Assembly: GCF_026212465.1 (NCBI RefSeq)
Contig: NC_080060.1
Location: forward strand, 19,507,605-19,571,604
Length of the DNA: 64,000 nt
DNA from: Amaranthus tricolor
Taxonomy: Eukaryota > Streptophyta > Magnoliopsida > Caryophyllales > Amaranthaceae
Direction: 5' to 3'
The notes beneath the pieces were generated by a model. The model was not told the DNA's origin. It worked only from the letters and a program-made list of their open reading frames with translations, and did no database searches. The stretch's first letter is position 1. Each line of letters begins with the position of its first letter. Positions 1 to 10,221 of the stretch are shown here, piece after piece. A program made the position numbers and the translations under genes.

Positions 1-2108
1 TAAAATGGGTGTAATATTTCCGATAATCTTTTGTGATAATATCTTCGTGTCTAGTGTGAAGGAACTAAAAAAAATCTAACTTCTCCAAGTTAGAAAATTT
101 TGTCGGTCTGGATTTTCATCATTGGCAAAAGAAAATGCTTATACCTTTGACCACCCTTAATGTTGCTTATGTCATAAGCACTCTATGGCGGGATGAGGCG
201 AATGATGAAACTTTGGAGAAAACTAAGAAGCGTAGCAAGTGGAATAATGGTAGGGGACATATTTTGAACGAAATGAAGGATTCACTCGTTAATGTCTACC
301 AATTCTATGAATCGAAAAAGTTGTTATGGGATGCACTTGAGGATAAGTACATGGTCGAGGATACAAGTTCCAAAAAGTTCTTAGTAAGTAAGTATAACTC
401 TTATAAGATGGTTGATAATCGCCTTATAATTGATCAATTTCATGAACTTCAAAAAATTCATGCTAATATGAAATTGCATGATATAAATTTAGATGAGATC
501 TTTATTGTATCTAACATTATAGATAAGTTGTCTTCATCTTGAAGGGAGTTTAGACATGCTTTAAAGCATAAGAAGGAATCTATTAGTGTCTCTGATCTTG
601 GATAGCATATAGTTGTGTAGTCTTGCATAAGGGCTCATGAAGGGCAAAAGGATTTTAATACTAATGTTAATATTATGAACGAGGTTGAGGGGAAACCCTC
701 ACAAGGAGAAAAGAGAAAGAAAGCTTTCAAGGGGAACTTAAGCACTACCAAATCTATGGAAAATAGGTGTTAGAAGTTTGGTAAACCCGGACACCTAACA
801 AAGAATTGATATGTTTTTCAGAACAAGCAAAAGAAGACAAAGGACCAAGCTTCTTCAAGCAAGGACCTCTCTATTAAAGGTGATCATTTAATATTTAACA
901 AACCCTCACAAGGAGAAAAGAGAAAGAAGACTTTCAAGGGGAACTCAAGCACTACCAAACCTATGGAAAATAGGTGTTAGAAGTGTTTTAAACCCGGACA
1001 CCTAACAAAAAATTAATATGTTTTTCAGAACAACCAAAAGAAGAAAAAGGACCAAGCTTCTTCAAGCAAGGACACCTAACTTACTTATAGGACGTCTTTA
1101 TTTACAATGTAATTTGTTTTAACTTTTTGTAGTTTTTAATCGTAAACATGTGGTTTGTAATATTGAGGTATTAATTAGTATATGTGATGATTTTACACTA
1201 TTTGTGGCACTTAAGATTATGGTATGTTAATTTTAATAAAGTTTTCTTTATGTTAAAGCATGATTTGATACCTTTTAACTCTCAACAATCACATAATTGT
1301 AAGACATGCATGCTTAACAAGATTACTAAGACACCTTTTAAAGTGTTGTTAGAATATCTAAAATTCTTGACTTAGTACATAGTGAATTGTGTGACATTCA
1401 TAATACACCTTCATTAGGGAATAAAAGATATGTCATTACTTTTATTGATGATTATTCCAAGTTTTGTTATGTTTTTTTGTTACATACAAAGGATGAGGCT
1501 TAGTTCTTTTCAGATTTACAAAAATGATGTAGAAATACAAATTGGTAGTAAACTTAAGAGACTTAGAACGGAAGGAGGAGAATACTATGATCCCTCATAT
1601 TTCCATTCTATGGGCATTATACTGAAACAATCGCCAGATATGCACCACAATCAAATGGAGTGGCGGAAAGGAAAAGTCGTACTCTACAAGAAATGGTGAA
1701 TTTCATGTTATCCTACTCTAGCTTGAGAGAAGGATTTTGGGGTGAAGCAATGGTGATGGCTTGTCACAATCTTAATTGGATTCCTTCTAGAACCAATAAG
1801 GAGACTCCTTATGAACTTTGGTACAAAAGATAGAAAAACTTAAATTATCTTAAGGTTTGGGTTGTAGGGCTATTGTAAGATTACCCGTAACTACAGAACA
1901 AAACTCGGTAAACGAGGCATTGAGTGCATCTTTATAGGTTATGCTAATCACAGTAAAAACTATATGTTCTAGGTAATAGAATAAAATGTCTACAAATCGA
2001 TTAATTTGATTATTGAGTCAAAAGATGCTATATTTGATGAGAATAGAGTTTCATCAATGAGAAGACAAAAAATCTACAAATAAGGTAATAGAACCTAGTT
2101 AAGAATGT
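1..2108 (+). pseudogene. Ty1/copia gag-pol fragment, forward copy
   Basis: Decayed copia polyprotein read left to right. 135-542 translates as a gag segment of the UBN2 type (ending VSNIIDKLSSS, then a stop). Near 765-810 a zinc-knuckle-like CxxC..GH..C pattern survives but its codons include stops. 1184-1375 matches the pre-integrase segment (LWHLRLWYVNF, CKTCMLNKITKTPF). 1375-1800 carries integrase-like text (TFIDDYSK, then REGFWGEAM) broken by stops and frame changes. After about 1985 comes the linker before reverse transcriptase (IIESKDAIFDENR). No LTR is visible on this side because the window begins inside the element. It cannot make a protein. It pairs with the reverse copy that begins at about 2109. 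Confidence 0.8.
693..1073 (+). repeat. 174-bp direct duplication in the copia zinc-knuckle region
   Basis: Positions 693-866 and 900-1073 are near-identical 174-bp units, both starting AAACCCTCACAAGG and ending CTTCAAGCAAGGAC, separated by 33 bp. Each carries the same damaged zinc knuckle. The reverse copy at 2109-4523 shows only one such unit, so the duplication arose in the forward copy. Confidence 0.85.
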
Positions 2109-3284
2109 AACAAGCCGCCAACATTGCTTTACACCAAAATCCTTCACTCAACCTAGAGTAGGATAACATGGAATTCACCATCTCTTGTAGAGTACGGTTT
2201 TTCCTCTCCATCACACCATTTGATTATGGTGATTATCTGACGGTTGTTTAATGTATAATACCTATAGATTGAAAATATGAGGGATCATAGTATTCTCTTC
2301 CTTTATCCCTTTAAGTCTCTTAAGTTTATTACCAATTTGTATTTCTACTTCATTTTTGTAAACCTTAAAAGTACTAAAAACCTCATCCTTCGTATATAAC
2401 AAATAAACATAACAAATTTTGAAATAATTATCAATAAAAATAATGGCATATCTTTTATTCTCTAGTGAAGGTGTACTATGAAAGTCACACAAATCACTAT
2501 GTACCAAGTCAAGAATTTCAGATTTTTTAACAACACTTTTGAAAGGTGTCCTATTAATCTTGTTAAGCATGGATGTCTTACAATTATGTGATTGTTGAGA
2601 TCAAAAAGGTATTAAATCATGCTTTGAAATACGGAAACTTTATCAAAATTAACATGCCCTAATCTTAAGTGCCACAAATAGTGTAAATCATCACATATAT
2701 TACTTAAAACATCAACATTACAAACCACATGTTTAGGATTACAGACTATAGAAAGTTTAAACAAATTACATATCAAATTAATAAGCATGTCCTATAAATA
2801 AGTTACTTCTAGAAATAATACACCTATCCGCTTGAAATAAAAGTTTATAGCCCAATCGATTCAAAAGTGAACCCAAGACAAGGTTCCTACTAATTTCGTG
2901 TGCATTATAGTACACATCTCTCAACACCAAGAGATTTCCAAACATAAACAAATGTTTCACTTGTCCTTTGGCATGGAACTTGATGATTGTATTGATCCCC
3001 ATGTAGAGAAACTCCCCATCGCAACAAGGTTTTTAACGATTTTTTATTTTTGCAACAAGATTTTTTATTGATCATGTGTTCAGTGCACCTAGCAAGGAAA
3101 AAGGTCCTAAAACTATGGTCCAACAAGGACATTGTATTCCTAAGTAGAGGTGAGTGTGATACCCCAGATTGGGCTTTAAAAAGGATTAATAGATTACTCA
3201 TATCAACAGGTGCATCTTCTTTTCATGGGAGCTCATTTGCTTAGAACTCCACAATTAAGCGTGCTTGGTGGGGAGCAATCTTAG

Positions 3285-3555
3285 TGTAATACCCCAAATT
3301 TAGCTTGAAAAAGGATTGATAGACTACTCATATCAACAAGGTGCATCTTCTATTCTAGGGAACCCATTTGCTAAGAACTCCACAGTTAAGCTTGCTTGGT
3401 GGGGAGCAATCTTAGGATGGGTGACCTCTTGAAAAGTGTTCCCGGATGCACACGAGTGAGGCCAAAGTGCGCTGGAAAGACTTGTGTTGGTTTGTGGGGC
3501 TAGACTACAGTCTCCATGAGTAGTCACCAGCGGTCCGAGGGGCCGGGGTGTTACA
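3285..3555 (+). mobile_element. Inner Cassandra-type solo LTR nested in the outer one
   Basis: A 271-bp LTR starting TGTAATACCCC and ending GGGGTGTTACA, flanked by CTTAG at 3280-3284 and 3556-3560. It has the same family structure as the outer copy: a 5' segment, a 5S-like domain, then a 3' segment ending in a GGGCCGGGGTGTTACA-type terminus. The insertion point lies within the 5S-like domain of the outer LTR, between the A-box-like and C-box-like parts. Confidence 0.85.
3374..3445 (+). other. 5S rRNA-like domain inside the inner Cassandra LTR
   Basis: AGAACTCCACAGTTAAG, then GCTTGCTTGG and GGATGGGTGACCTC follow the order and spacing of the plant 5S rRNA internal promoter (A box, intermediate element, C box). 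It is not a functional 5S gene: the 5' third and the 3' end of 5S are missing or diverged and it sits inside an LTR. Confidence 0.75.
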
Positions 3556-4523
3556 CTTAGGATGGGTGACCTCCTAGGAAGTCGTCCCATGCGTGCACGA
3601 GAGAGGCTAAAGTGAAAAGACTTGTGTTGGTACAGTCTCCATGGGTAGTCACCGACGATTTGAGGGGTCGGGGAATTACAAGAGGTCCTTCCTTGAAGAA
3701 GCTTGGCTCTTTGTCTTCTTTTGCTTCTTCTTAAAAGCATACCAATTTTTCCTTAAGTGTTCGGGTTTACCACACTTCTAACATCTATTTTCCATAGGTT
3801 TGGTAGTGCTTGAGTTCCCCCTTTAAAGCTTTTTTTCTTTTTTTCCTTGTGAGGGTTTCCCCTCATCCATGTTGATGATACCAACATTAGGATTAAAATC
3901 CTTTTGCCCTTCATGAGCCCATATGCTAGACTCCACAACTATATGTTGTCAAAGATTAGAGAGACTAATATCTTCCTTCTTATACTTTAAAGCATGTCTA
4001 AGATTTCTCCAAGATGGAGGCAACTTATCTATAATGCTAGATACAATAAAGATCTTATCCAAATTTATATCATGAATTTTCATATTAGCAAGCATTCTTT
4101 AATTTCAATGAAATCAATCAATATAGGGCGATTATCAACCATCTTATAAGCATTATAATTACTTACTAAGAACTTTTGGTACTTGCATCCTCGAACATGT
4201 ACTTATCCTTAAGTGCATCCCATAAGAGCTTTCCGATTCATGGAATTTATATGAATCCTTTATCCCGTTAAATATATGTCCCCGACATATAAAATCATCA
4301 TTGTCGCATTTGCTACGCTTTTCTCCAAAGTTTCATCCTCTGCCTCCTCTGGCCTAGGAGTGCTTTTGACATAAGCAACATTGAGGGTGGTAAAAAATAT
4401 AAGCATTTTCTTTTGCCAACAACGAAAATCAATACCGACAAGCTTGTCTAACTTGGTGAAATTAGATGTTAGTTCCTTCACACTAGCCATGAAGATATTA
4501 TCAAAAAAGATTATTGGATACAT

Positions 4524-5431
4524 AATACTATTACAAATATGTTTACAAGCATAAAGTACAAACTACAACAATATTTGTAATCCCTTGTAAGTTGGCTATA
4601 AAACTCCTTTAATCATGAAGTAGGACACCATGAAGATAATTTTACAACAATGAACGTCGCTCAAAAATTTAATATAAATAGAAGGCTTGTAATCAATATT
4701 TTGTGATATTTCTCTCACAAGGGTGCTTGGGATGATAATGAAATTCACAAAGAGATACAATATACAACAGCAGTTCCTTAGCACAAAGAGAATGCAATGT
4801 AATATCAAAGTGTTGTGCATGAATTAAGAACTTAAAAGATACACAAAAATGGGATAGATTTCCCTAAGTAAGCATGAATGCAATGTAATATTACATGAAT
4901 GCAATGTAATATTAAGGAAAGTTAATTACTCTATTCCTATACTTCATGAAAAAAAGAGAAGAGAAAATAAGAGCAGTGGTATATTCTAAAGGTAAATTTA
5001 GAAAAGAACACAAAAATGGGATAGATTTCCCTAAGCAAGTAATCTATATATAGAAGGATGTTTAAACTAATGCCCAAAACCTATTATATTGATATAACAT
5101 CAGTTATTTTCAATAATTGGAAGTTACCAATCATTGAGAATGATTAAAACCAATCATACAAACAGACATTACTTCCAAAACCACAAAAAAAAAATAATCA
5201 GAACACTGGCGAGGAGTCATCACCCCAAGCGCCAAGTCGGCCGGCGCTTCCCAAAAGCGACTCGACTTTTCTTTCTGTCTTAAAATTGAAGAGATTAGAA
5301 TATAAGCGACAACTCCTTGCCTATATGCAACGACTCGTTGCTTTCTTGCTGATTTGATTTTTCAATATTTGTTTTTGGCATATTTTGGACTTAGCCATAA
5401 TTTCTTTTTTGTTCCATTACTTAAAGTAGTG
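4524..5431. other. No gene seen; short direct repeats
   Basis: AT-rich DNA just upstream of the reverse copia fragment, possibly its leader or LTR, though no LTR ends could be fixed. A 30-bp sequence beginning ACACAAAAATGGGATAG occurs at 4841-4870 and again at 5008-5037 with one mismatch. A 20-bp unit (ATGAATGCAATGTAATATTA) is tandemly doubled near 4873-4913. A short GC-rich patch (AAGCGCCAAGTCGGCCGGC) lies near 5230. Confidence 0.5.
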
Positions 5432-5474
5432 TGTGTGCATATATATACACACACACCACACACACACACACACA
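5432..5474. repeat. (TG/CA)n with (TA)n microsatellite
   Basis: GTGTGTGCATATATATACACACACACCACACACA-type dinucleotide run. It can fold on itself. No coding role. Confidence 0.9.
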
Positions 5475-5552
5475 ATGTAGGTCTGATATACTCTAAATGT
5501 CCAACAATTGAAGACATCAGAATAGTGTTACCTTTCCTTACTGGTTGCTTCC

Positions 5553-7760
5553 TTACCAACTCGATTTCCTTTTGGGCTCAAACACTTCATTTCTAAAGTT
5601 TTCAAAGCATAACATTAGACTTTTCACTTCCTGATTTGTGGTTCCAATGCACATAGATTTAGATTGCAATTTCTTACTCATCTCGTCAATAAAAAATAAA
5701 ATTTTATACCAAACTACCAAGCTAAGTAAGAACTCAAAACTTGCAGCATATTTTGATAAACTATGTGCTTCACTTGTAGTCATTGGTACTAGATGTGTAT
5801 AATGCAACAAAGATAATTTTATTTAGGGGCTTGAAATCTAATAGCTTTAACGCTCTTTGCTCGACTCTTTCATCAAGTATTATTCAATAGTTTTAAGTTT
5901 AACTTATTCACATGATCAGTTAAAGTCTTCCATCCTTTGTAAATAATGTGTATATTCTTTGCATGATTCCAAAAAATTTACTAGCTTTCATACATGCATA
6001 TGTCATATCAATGAGAGTGAGATTAAGACTATGATAAGTACATGGCATGTACAAAGCCCTTGGATTTAATTCAAGTAATCTTTTTTGAACTCCTTAGTGT
6101 TGACATTTCATATTAGCACCATTGTTATAACCTTGATCTCTAACATTATCAATATTTAAATCGATGGATTTGCATACAATTAAAAATTTATGTAAAAGCC
6201 TCAATGCAGATGTATCATCTACTTTTAAAAATCCAAGAAAAGTTCTTCCACTTTTATTTCATTACTTAACATATTACACATCTCACTATCAGAGTCAATT
6301 GTTCTTGATGACTCACATCAGGCATATAATCAAGAATAACTAAAAAATACTTTGTGTTTTTAATGATCTTTTATCATAGAATGTTTAACACTATGAACTA
6401 AAAGAGAAATCAACTTATTTTAAATTTTATAGGCAAGATATTTATGGTGAATTTCATCATTTTTGATGCGTCTAACATGATCTTGCATAATCAAATCAAA
6501 TTCAATGATCATTTTAATTATTGACAAAAATACTCCATTACTAACCTCATAAAGTTTTCCATTAGATCCACGAAAAGATAAATTATTATTTGAAAGATAT
6601 TTCACAATGGATACTATCCTTATTAAAACTTGTCTGATCTCCACGTTTCATTTCTTGCATAATTCCTTTTGCAAATCTTTATCAATACATTTGTTTCTTT
6701 GAAGTTTTATTTTTGTTTATTTTCAAGTATTCATAATACTCATATGTTCAATACTTTTTTTATGTTGTTTGAGTTTTCACTTAAATGCTTCCAATTATTC
6801 ACTCAATCACTTGTTGAGACTTTTATATTTTGAAAAGTTATCATCATCATCCAACCCAGTATATCCCGCTCTTAGAAAGCTAAAGTCAGGGTCTGGGGAG
6901 GGAAAGACGGCGGCAACTCATACCCATTAAGGAGAGCACGGCCAAAAGAGTCCCTCGACTCGAGAAAGATAAAGACGCGAAAAACACGACCAAGACAACT
7001 TGAAAGTCTATAGACAGAAGGACCACTACAAAAGAGAACAAAGAACTAAAAAAAAGAAAACGGTAAGGGCAAGGAGTTGAGGGAACTAAGAGGTCAAAGG
7101 ACGAACATCAGTAGTCTAAGACGTGGATATGACGTTTCCAACTACTCCTATCCCTAGTCAGGTCCGCAGAGAGGTTGTTTTGAAAAGTGAATAATTAAAA
7201 CAAAAACAATATACCTTATCAGCTTGTTTTGAGAAAATCAACCATTTTCTATCCATGGTTTCTCCATTGTTTATCTTTCTTAAAAAAAAAATAAGAATAT
7301 GGAAAATTTCTAGCAAGTCTATATTTAGGAAATGTGATATTGTGATATTGAATTATCTAATAGGCCATTTTTCGATCAAAATTCCCTAGATTACCATCAA
7401 GAATACTCCAATTTATTGAATCATAAATATCTAAAATAGAAACTTGTTCATAATCAACATTAGTATTTAACTCTAACATACATTATCATTTTAATTAATC
7501 AAATTAATATCGTTATCATTATTATTATTAAAAATATTATCATGGTCATTCAAATCATCAACATTTTCTTCTTCATCCAATCTATTAATGTTAAAATTCT
7601 CTACATGTTTGTTAAAAAAATTATCTATAGCTCCTTTTTCTGATTCTATTATTTATTGACTTTATTTTCTTTTTTTTCCTTTATCACAACCAAATGTATA
7701 TTTTCGTGGTAATATTACAATATAATAATTTAAGTAAAATTATTAAATTAAAACTATAAA
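5553..7760 (-). pseudogene. hAT-family transposase pseudogene (DUF4371/ZMYM1-like), copy 1
   Basis: Read on the minus strand, the N-terminal TTF-type zinc-finger region shows around 7290-7190 (DRKWLIFSKQADKVYCFCF). Then at 6644-6420 comes FRGSNGKLYEVSNGVF and MIIEFDLIMQDHVRRIKNDE, followed by the nuclease-fold part near 6180-6010 (DNVRDQGYNNGANMK, NPRALYMPC). The C-terminal helical part lies at 5810-5553 (TSEAHSLSKYAASFEFLLS). These are characteristic of plant DUF4371 hAT transposases, which cut and paste DNA with an RNase H-like fold. Stops and frame changes are scattered throughout and a 339-bp retroposon (6839-7177) splits it. Element ends were not identified. The 5' border at 7760 is approximate. 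Confidence 0.8.
6839..7177. mobile_element. SINE-like retroposon with 11-bp target duplication
   Basis: This insert is absent from the matching part of the second hAT copy (near 35580). It is flanked by TTTTGAAAAGT at 6828-6838 and 7178-7188. It contains GGGTCTGGGGAGGG, GGCAACTCATACCC and GAGTCCCTCGACTCGAG in order, which resembles the conserved 3' domain of many plant SINEs. Related pieces lie at 44394-44520 and, inverted, near 49945-50015. A long perfect duplication and no coding capacity favour LINE-driven retroposition. No clear pol III boxes were confirmed. Confidence 0.7.
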
Positions 7761-8414
7761 AACATGCATGGAGCAATATGCTCGATTCTTGAATATCGAG
7801 TACCAAGCTCTCACAAATCGCATTCCTTTATAATTTAATGAATCCAGAACATTACAATATCCTATAATTACACAATAACAAAAAAATAAAAACTATTATT
7901 ATAAAAACAATATAAATCAAGAATTGAATGACATTATAAATCAAAAGTAAAAAATTCAGTACTAGAAAAATCAAAATATAAAATGAAATTAGAAGTTAGA
8001 CCTTATAAGATTCTTAACAGGGCTTTTTTGTACAAAAACAAATCTAAAAAAATTTGATCAACCTCAATTAAACATTTTCTTCTCTTCTTTAAAAACTCGC
8101 TATTTAAATACTATTGAAGCTTTAGGGTAGAAGATAATGACAAAAAACTATTTATAGTTGAAGAATGCTCCAAGTCATCCCAATCTTCAAATTAGAGTGA
8201 AAGATCTTTCGAATTCCATTGTTGGCCAAATAAATATAAAGTTTGCCCTTTTTTATTGAAATTATAAAGAGAATTTGAAGAGTTTTTCATTTTTTTTTTT
8301 ATAAAATTGTATGTAAGAGATGAAAGAGTTTCAATTTGATTTTAGAGAAAGATGCATATAAAATCTTTTTTTTCTTTTTATTTTTTTAAATATTTTGAAA
8401 GTTGATAGAAGGTT
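7761..8414. other. AT-rich flank of hAT copy 1
   Basis: No readable gene. Parts (for example AATCAAAAGTAAAAAATTCA and the following AGTACTAGAAAAATCA) recur near 36310-36360, so this is probably the 5' non-coding part of the hAT element rather than unique sequence. Confidence 0.5.
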
Positions 8415-8990
8415 AAATATTCTCTAGAGGGGGTGAATAGAGTGTTTGCCCATTTAAAATTTTTTGTGTGTGGAAGGTTAGCTCAAGAGCTTGGATGACA
8501 TTTCAAAATTGTTTTCTGGAACAGTTTTAAGTCAATCAATAAAACTATAACGTATGTGCGGAAATAAACTTAAACAATAACACACGATATATTAACGAGG
8601 TTCAGTTCTAAATAACCTACTCCCCGTCTATGGGTTCTCTTTCAACCGGTAGGTTTCAACGCCTTTTATTAATAGACTTCAAGACAAACTACAAGATCTC
8701 TTTATCTTCTCTCACCACGTTCTTCCCCTTGAAGAACGTCTTACAAGTCCCTTAATAAAAGTAAATCCCAATCTCGCAACAGAGATTACAAGTTGAACAC
8801 TTTAAAAAAGTATTCTAATCTGAATTTAATCTATGAAAACTCTAACTCTTTTTAACACTTAGGACCTGTTCTCTTCGTCTAATTTAATTGGATATGATCT
8901 GAATTTACTAAGGTCTGATCTGATCTGATCTGATTCAGTCTGATCTGATCTGATCTGATCTGATTCAGTCTGATCTGATCTGAATCTTTC

Positions 8991-9525
<535 letters not shown>

Positions 9526-9666
9526 GTCTTATTAATATTACATACTACATAGTTTTTCCATCTAATAATAATATACATTACATTCTACAAATTAAATATA
9601 AAAAACTACGATGTTTCTACTTCTCTTTGAATTGATGCCCAAATATCGTTGGCTATATTTAGTTGG

Positions 9667-9754
<88 letters not shown>
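9667..9754. repeat. (TAA)n microsatellite
   Basis: About 29 TAA units. It is the complement-strand motif of the (TTA)n tract 140 bp upstream, so transcripts across both could form a hairpin. Confidence 0.95.
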
Positions 9755-9756
<2 letters not shown>

Positions 9757-10221
9757 GTATGGTTTGATCTGATATGATCTGATCTGGTCTGATCTGGTCT
9801 GGACTGGTCTGGTCTGATATGGTCTAGTCTGATCTGGTCTGGTCTGATCTGAAACTTTCTGATTTGATCTGAATAGTTTTGATCTGATCTGATCTGATCC
9901 TGATCTGGTCTGATCTGATCTGATCTGGTCTGATCTGATCTGATTCCAATAAGAATAAGTAATAAGTCAAAAAAATAAGTTGAAGAGAATACCTTCTTAA
10001 TCCTATTACAAATTGTAAGAGCTAGATAAAATAAGAATTACAACTCTTTTTGAACACTTAGAGAATACTAGATCTTAAGTCAATAAGAGAGAAAACTGTA
10101 AGAAGAGGTGCAATCTTAATCCTTGAACGAAGCCTTGTATTTATATATGTCACGCCTCAACATATCCTTGTAGAGCAAGAAAGCTTCATCTGTCAATTTC
10201 GTTGATCTGGATAATATGTGC

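Larger units (their letters stand above)
3151..3680 (+). mobile_element. Outer Cassandra-type solo LTR (5S-carrying TRIM), split
   Basis: An LTR-like unit starting TGAGTGTGATACCCC and ending GGGGAATTACA, flanked on both sides by AGAGG (3146-3150 and 3681-3685), a 5-bp target-site duplication. It contains a stretch resembling plant 5S rRNA (AGAACTCCACAATTAAGCG then GGATGGGTGACCTCCTAGG). Such 5S-containing LTRs are the known hallmark of Cassandra TRIM elements. It is interrupted after CTTAG at 3284 by the inner LTR and resumes at 3561, so its own length is about 254 bp. If the true start is TGTGATACC at 3155, the left duplication would be imperfect. No internal region or second LTR is seen, so it is a solo LTR. 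Confidence 0.8.
2109..4523 (-). pseudogene. Ty1/copia gag-pol fragment, reverse copy
   Basis: The same copia family as 1-2108, read on the other strand. 4523-4260 is the gag start (KELTSNFTKLDKL, then LNVAYVKSTPRPEEAEDE). Around 3800-3690 lie the zinc-knuckle and basic-linker remnants. 3000-2780 carries the gag/pre-integrase part, and 2570-2262 the start of integrase (LDLVHSDLCDFHSTPS, IIFIDNYFKICYVY). It is cut off within integrase at about 2109, where it abuts the forward copy tail to tail. Two Cassandra-type LTRs (3151-3680) interrupt it between the linker and the pre-integrase part. Many stops and frame changes are present, so it is not functional. Confidence 0.8.

Noticed and set aside
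3374..3445. 5S rRNA gene
   Set aside because: Only the internal-promoter part resembles 5S; flanks are LTR sequence with TG..CA ends and target duplications.
3333..3740. 135-codon minus-strand frame
   Set aside because: Crosses both Cassandra LTRs and their junctions; open by chance in more GC-rich DNA.
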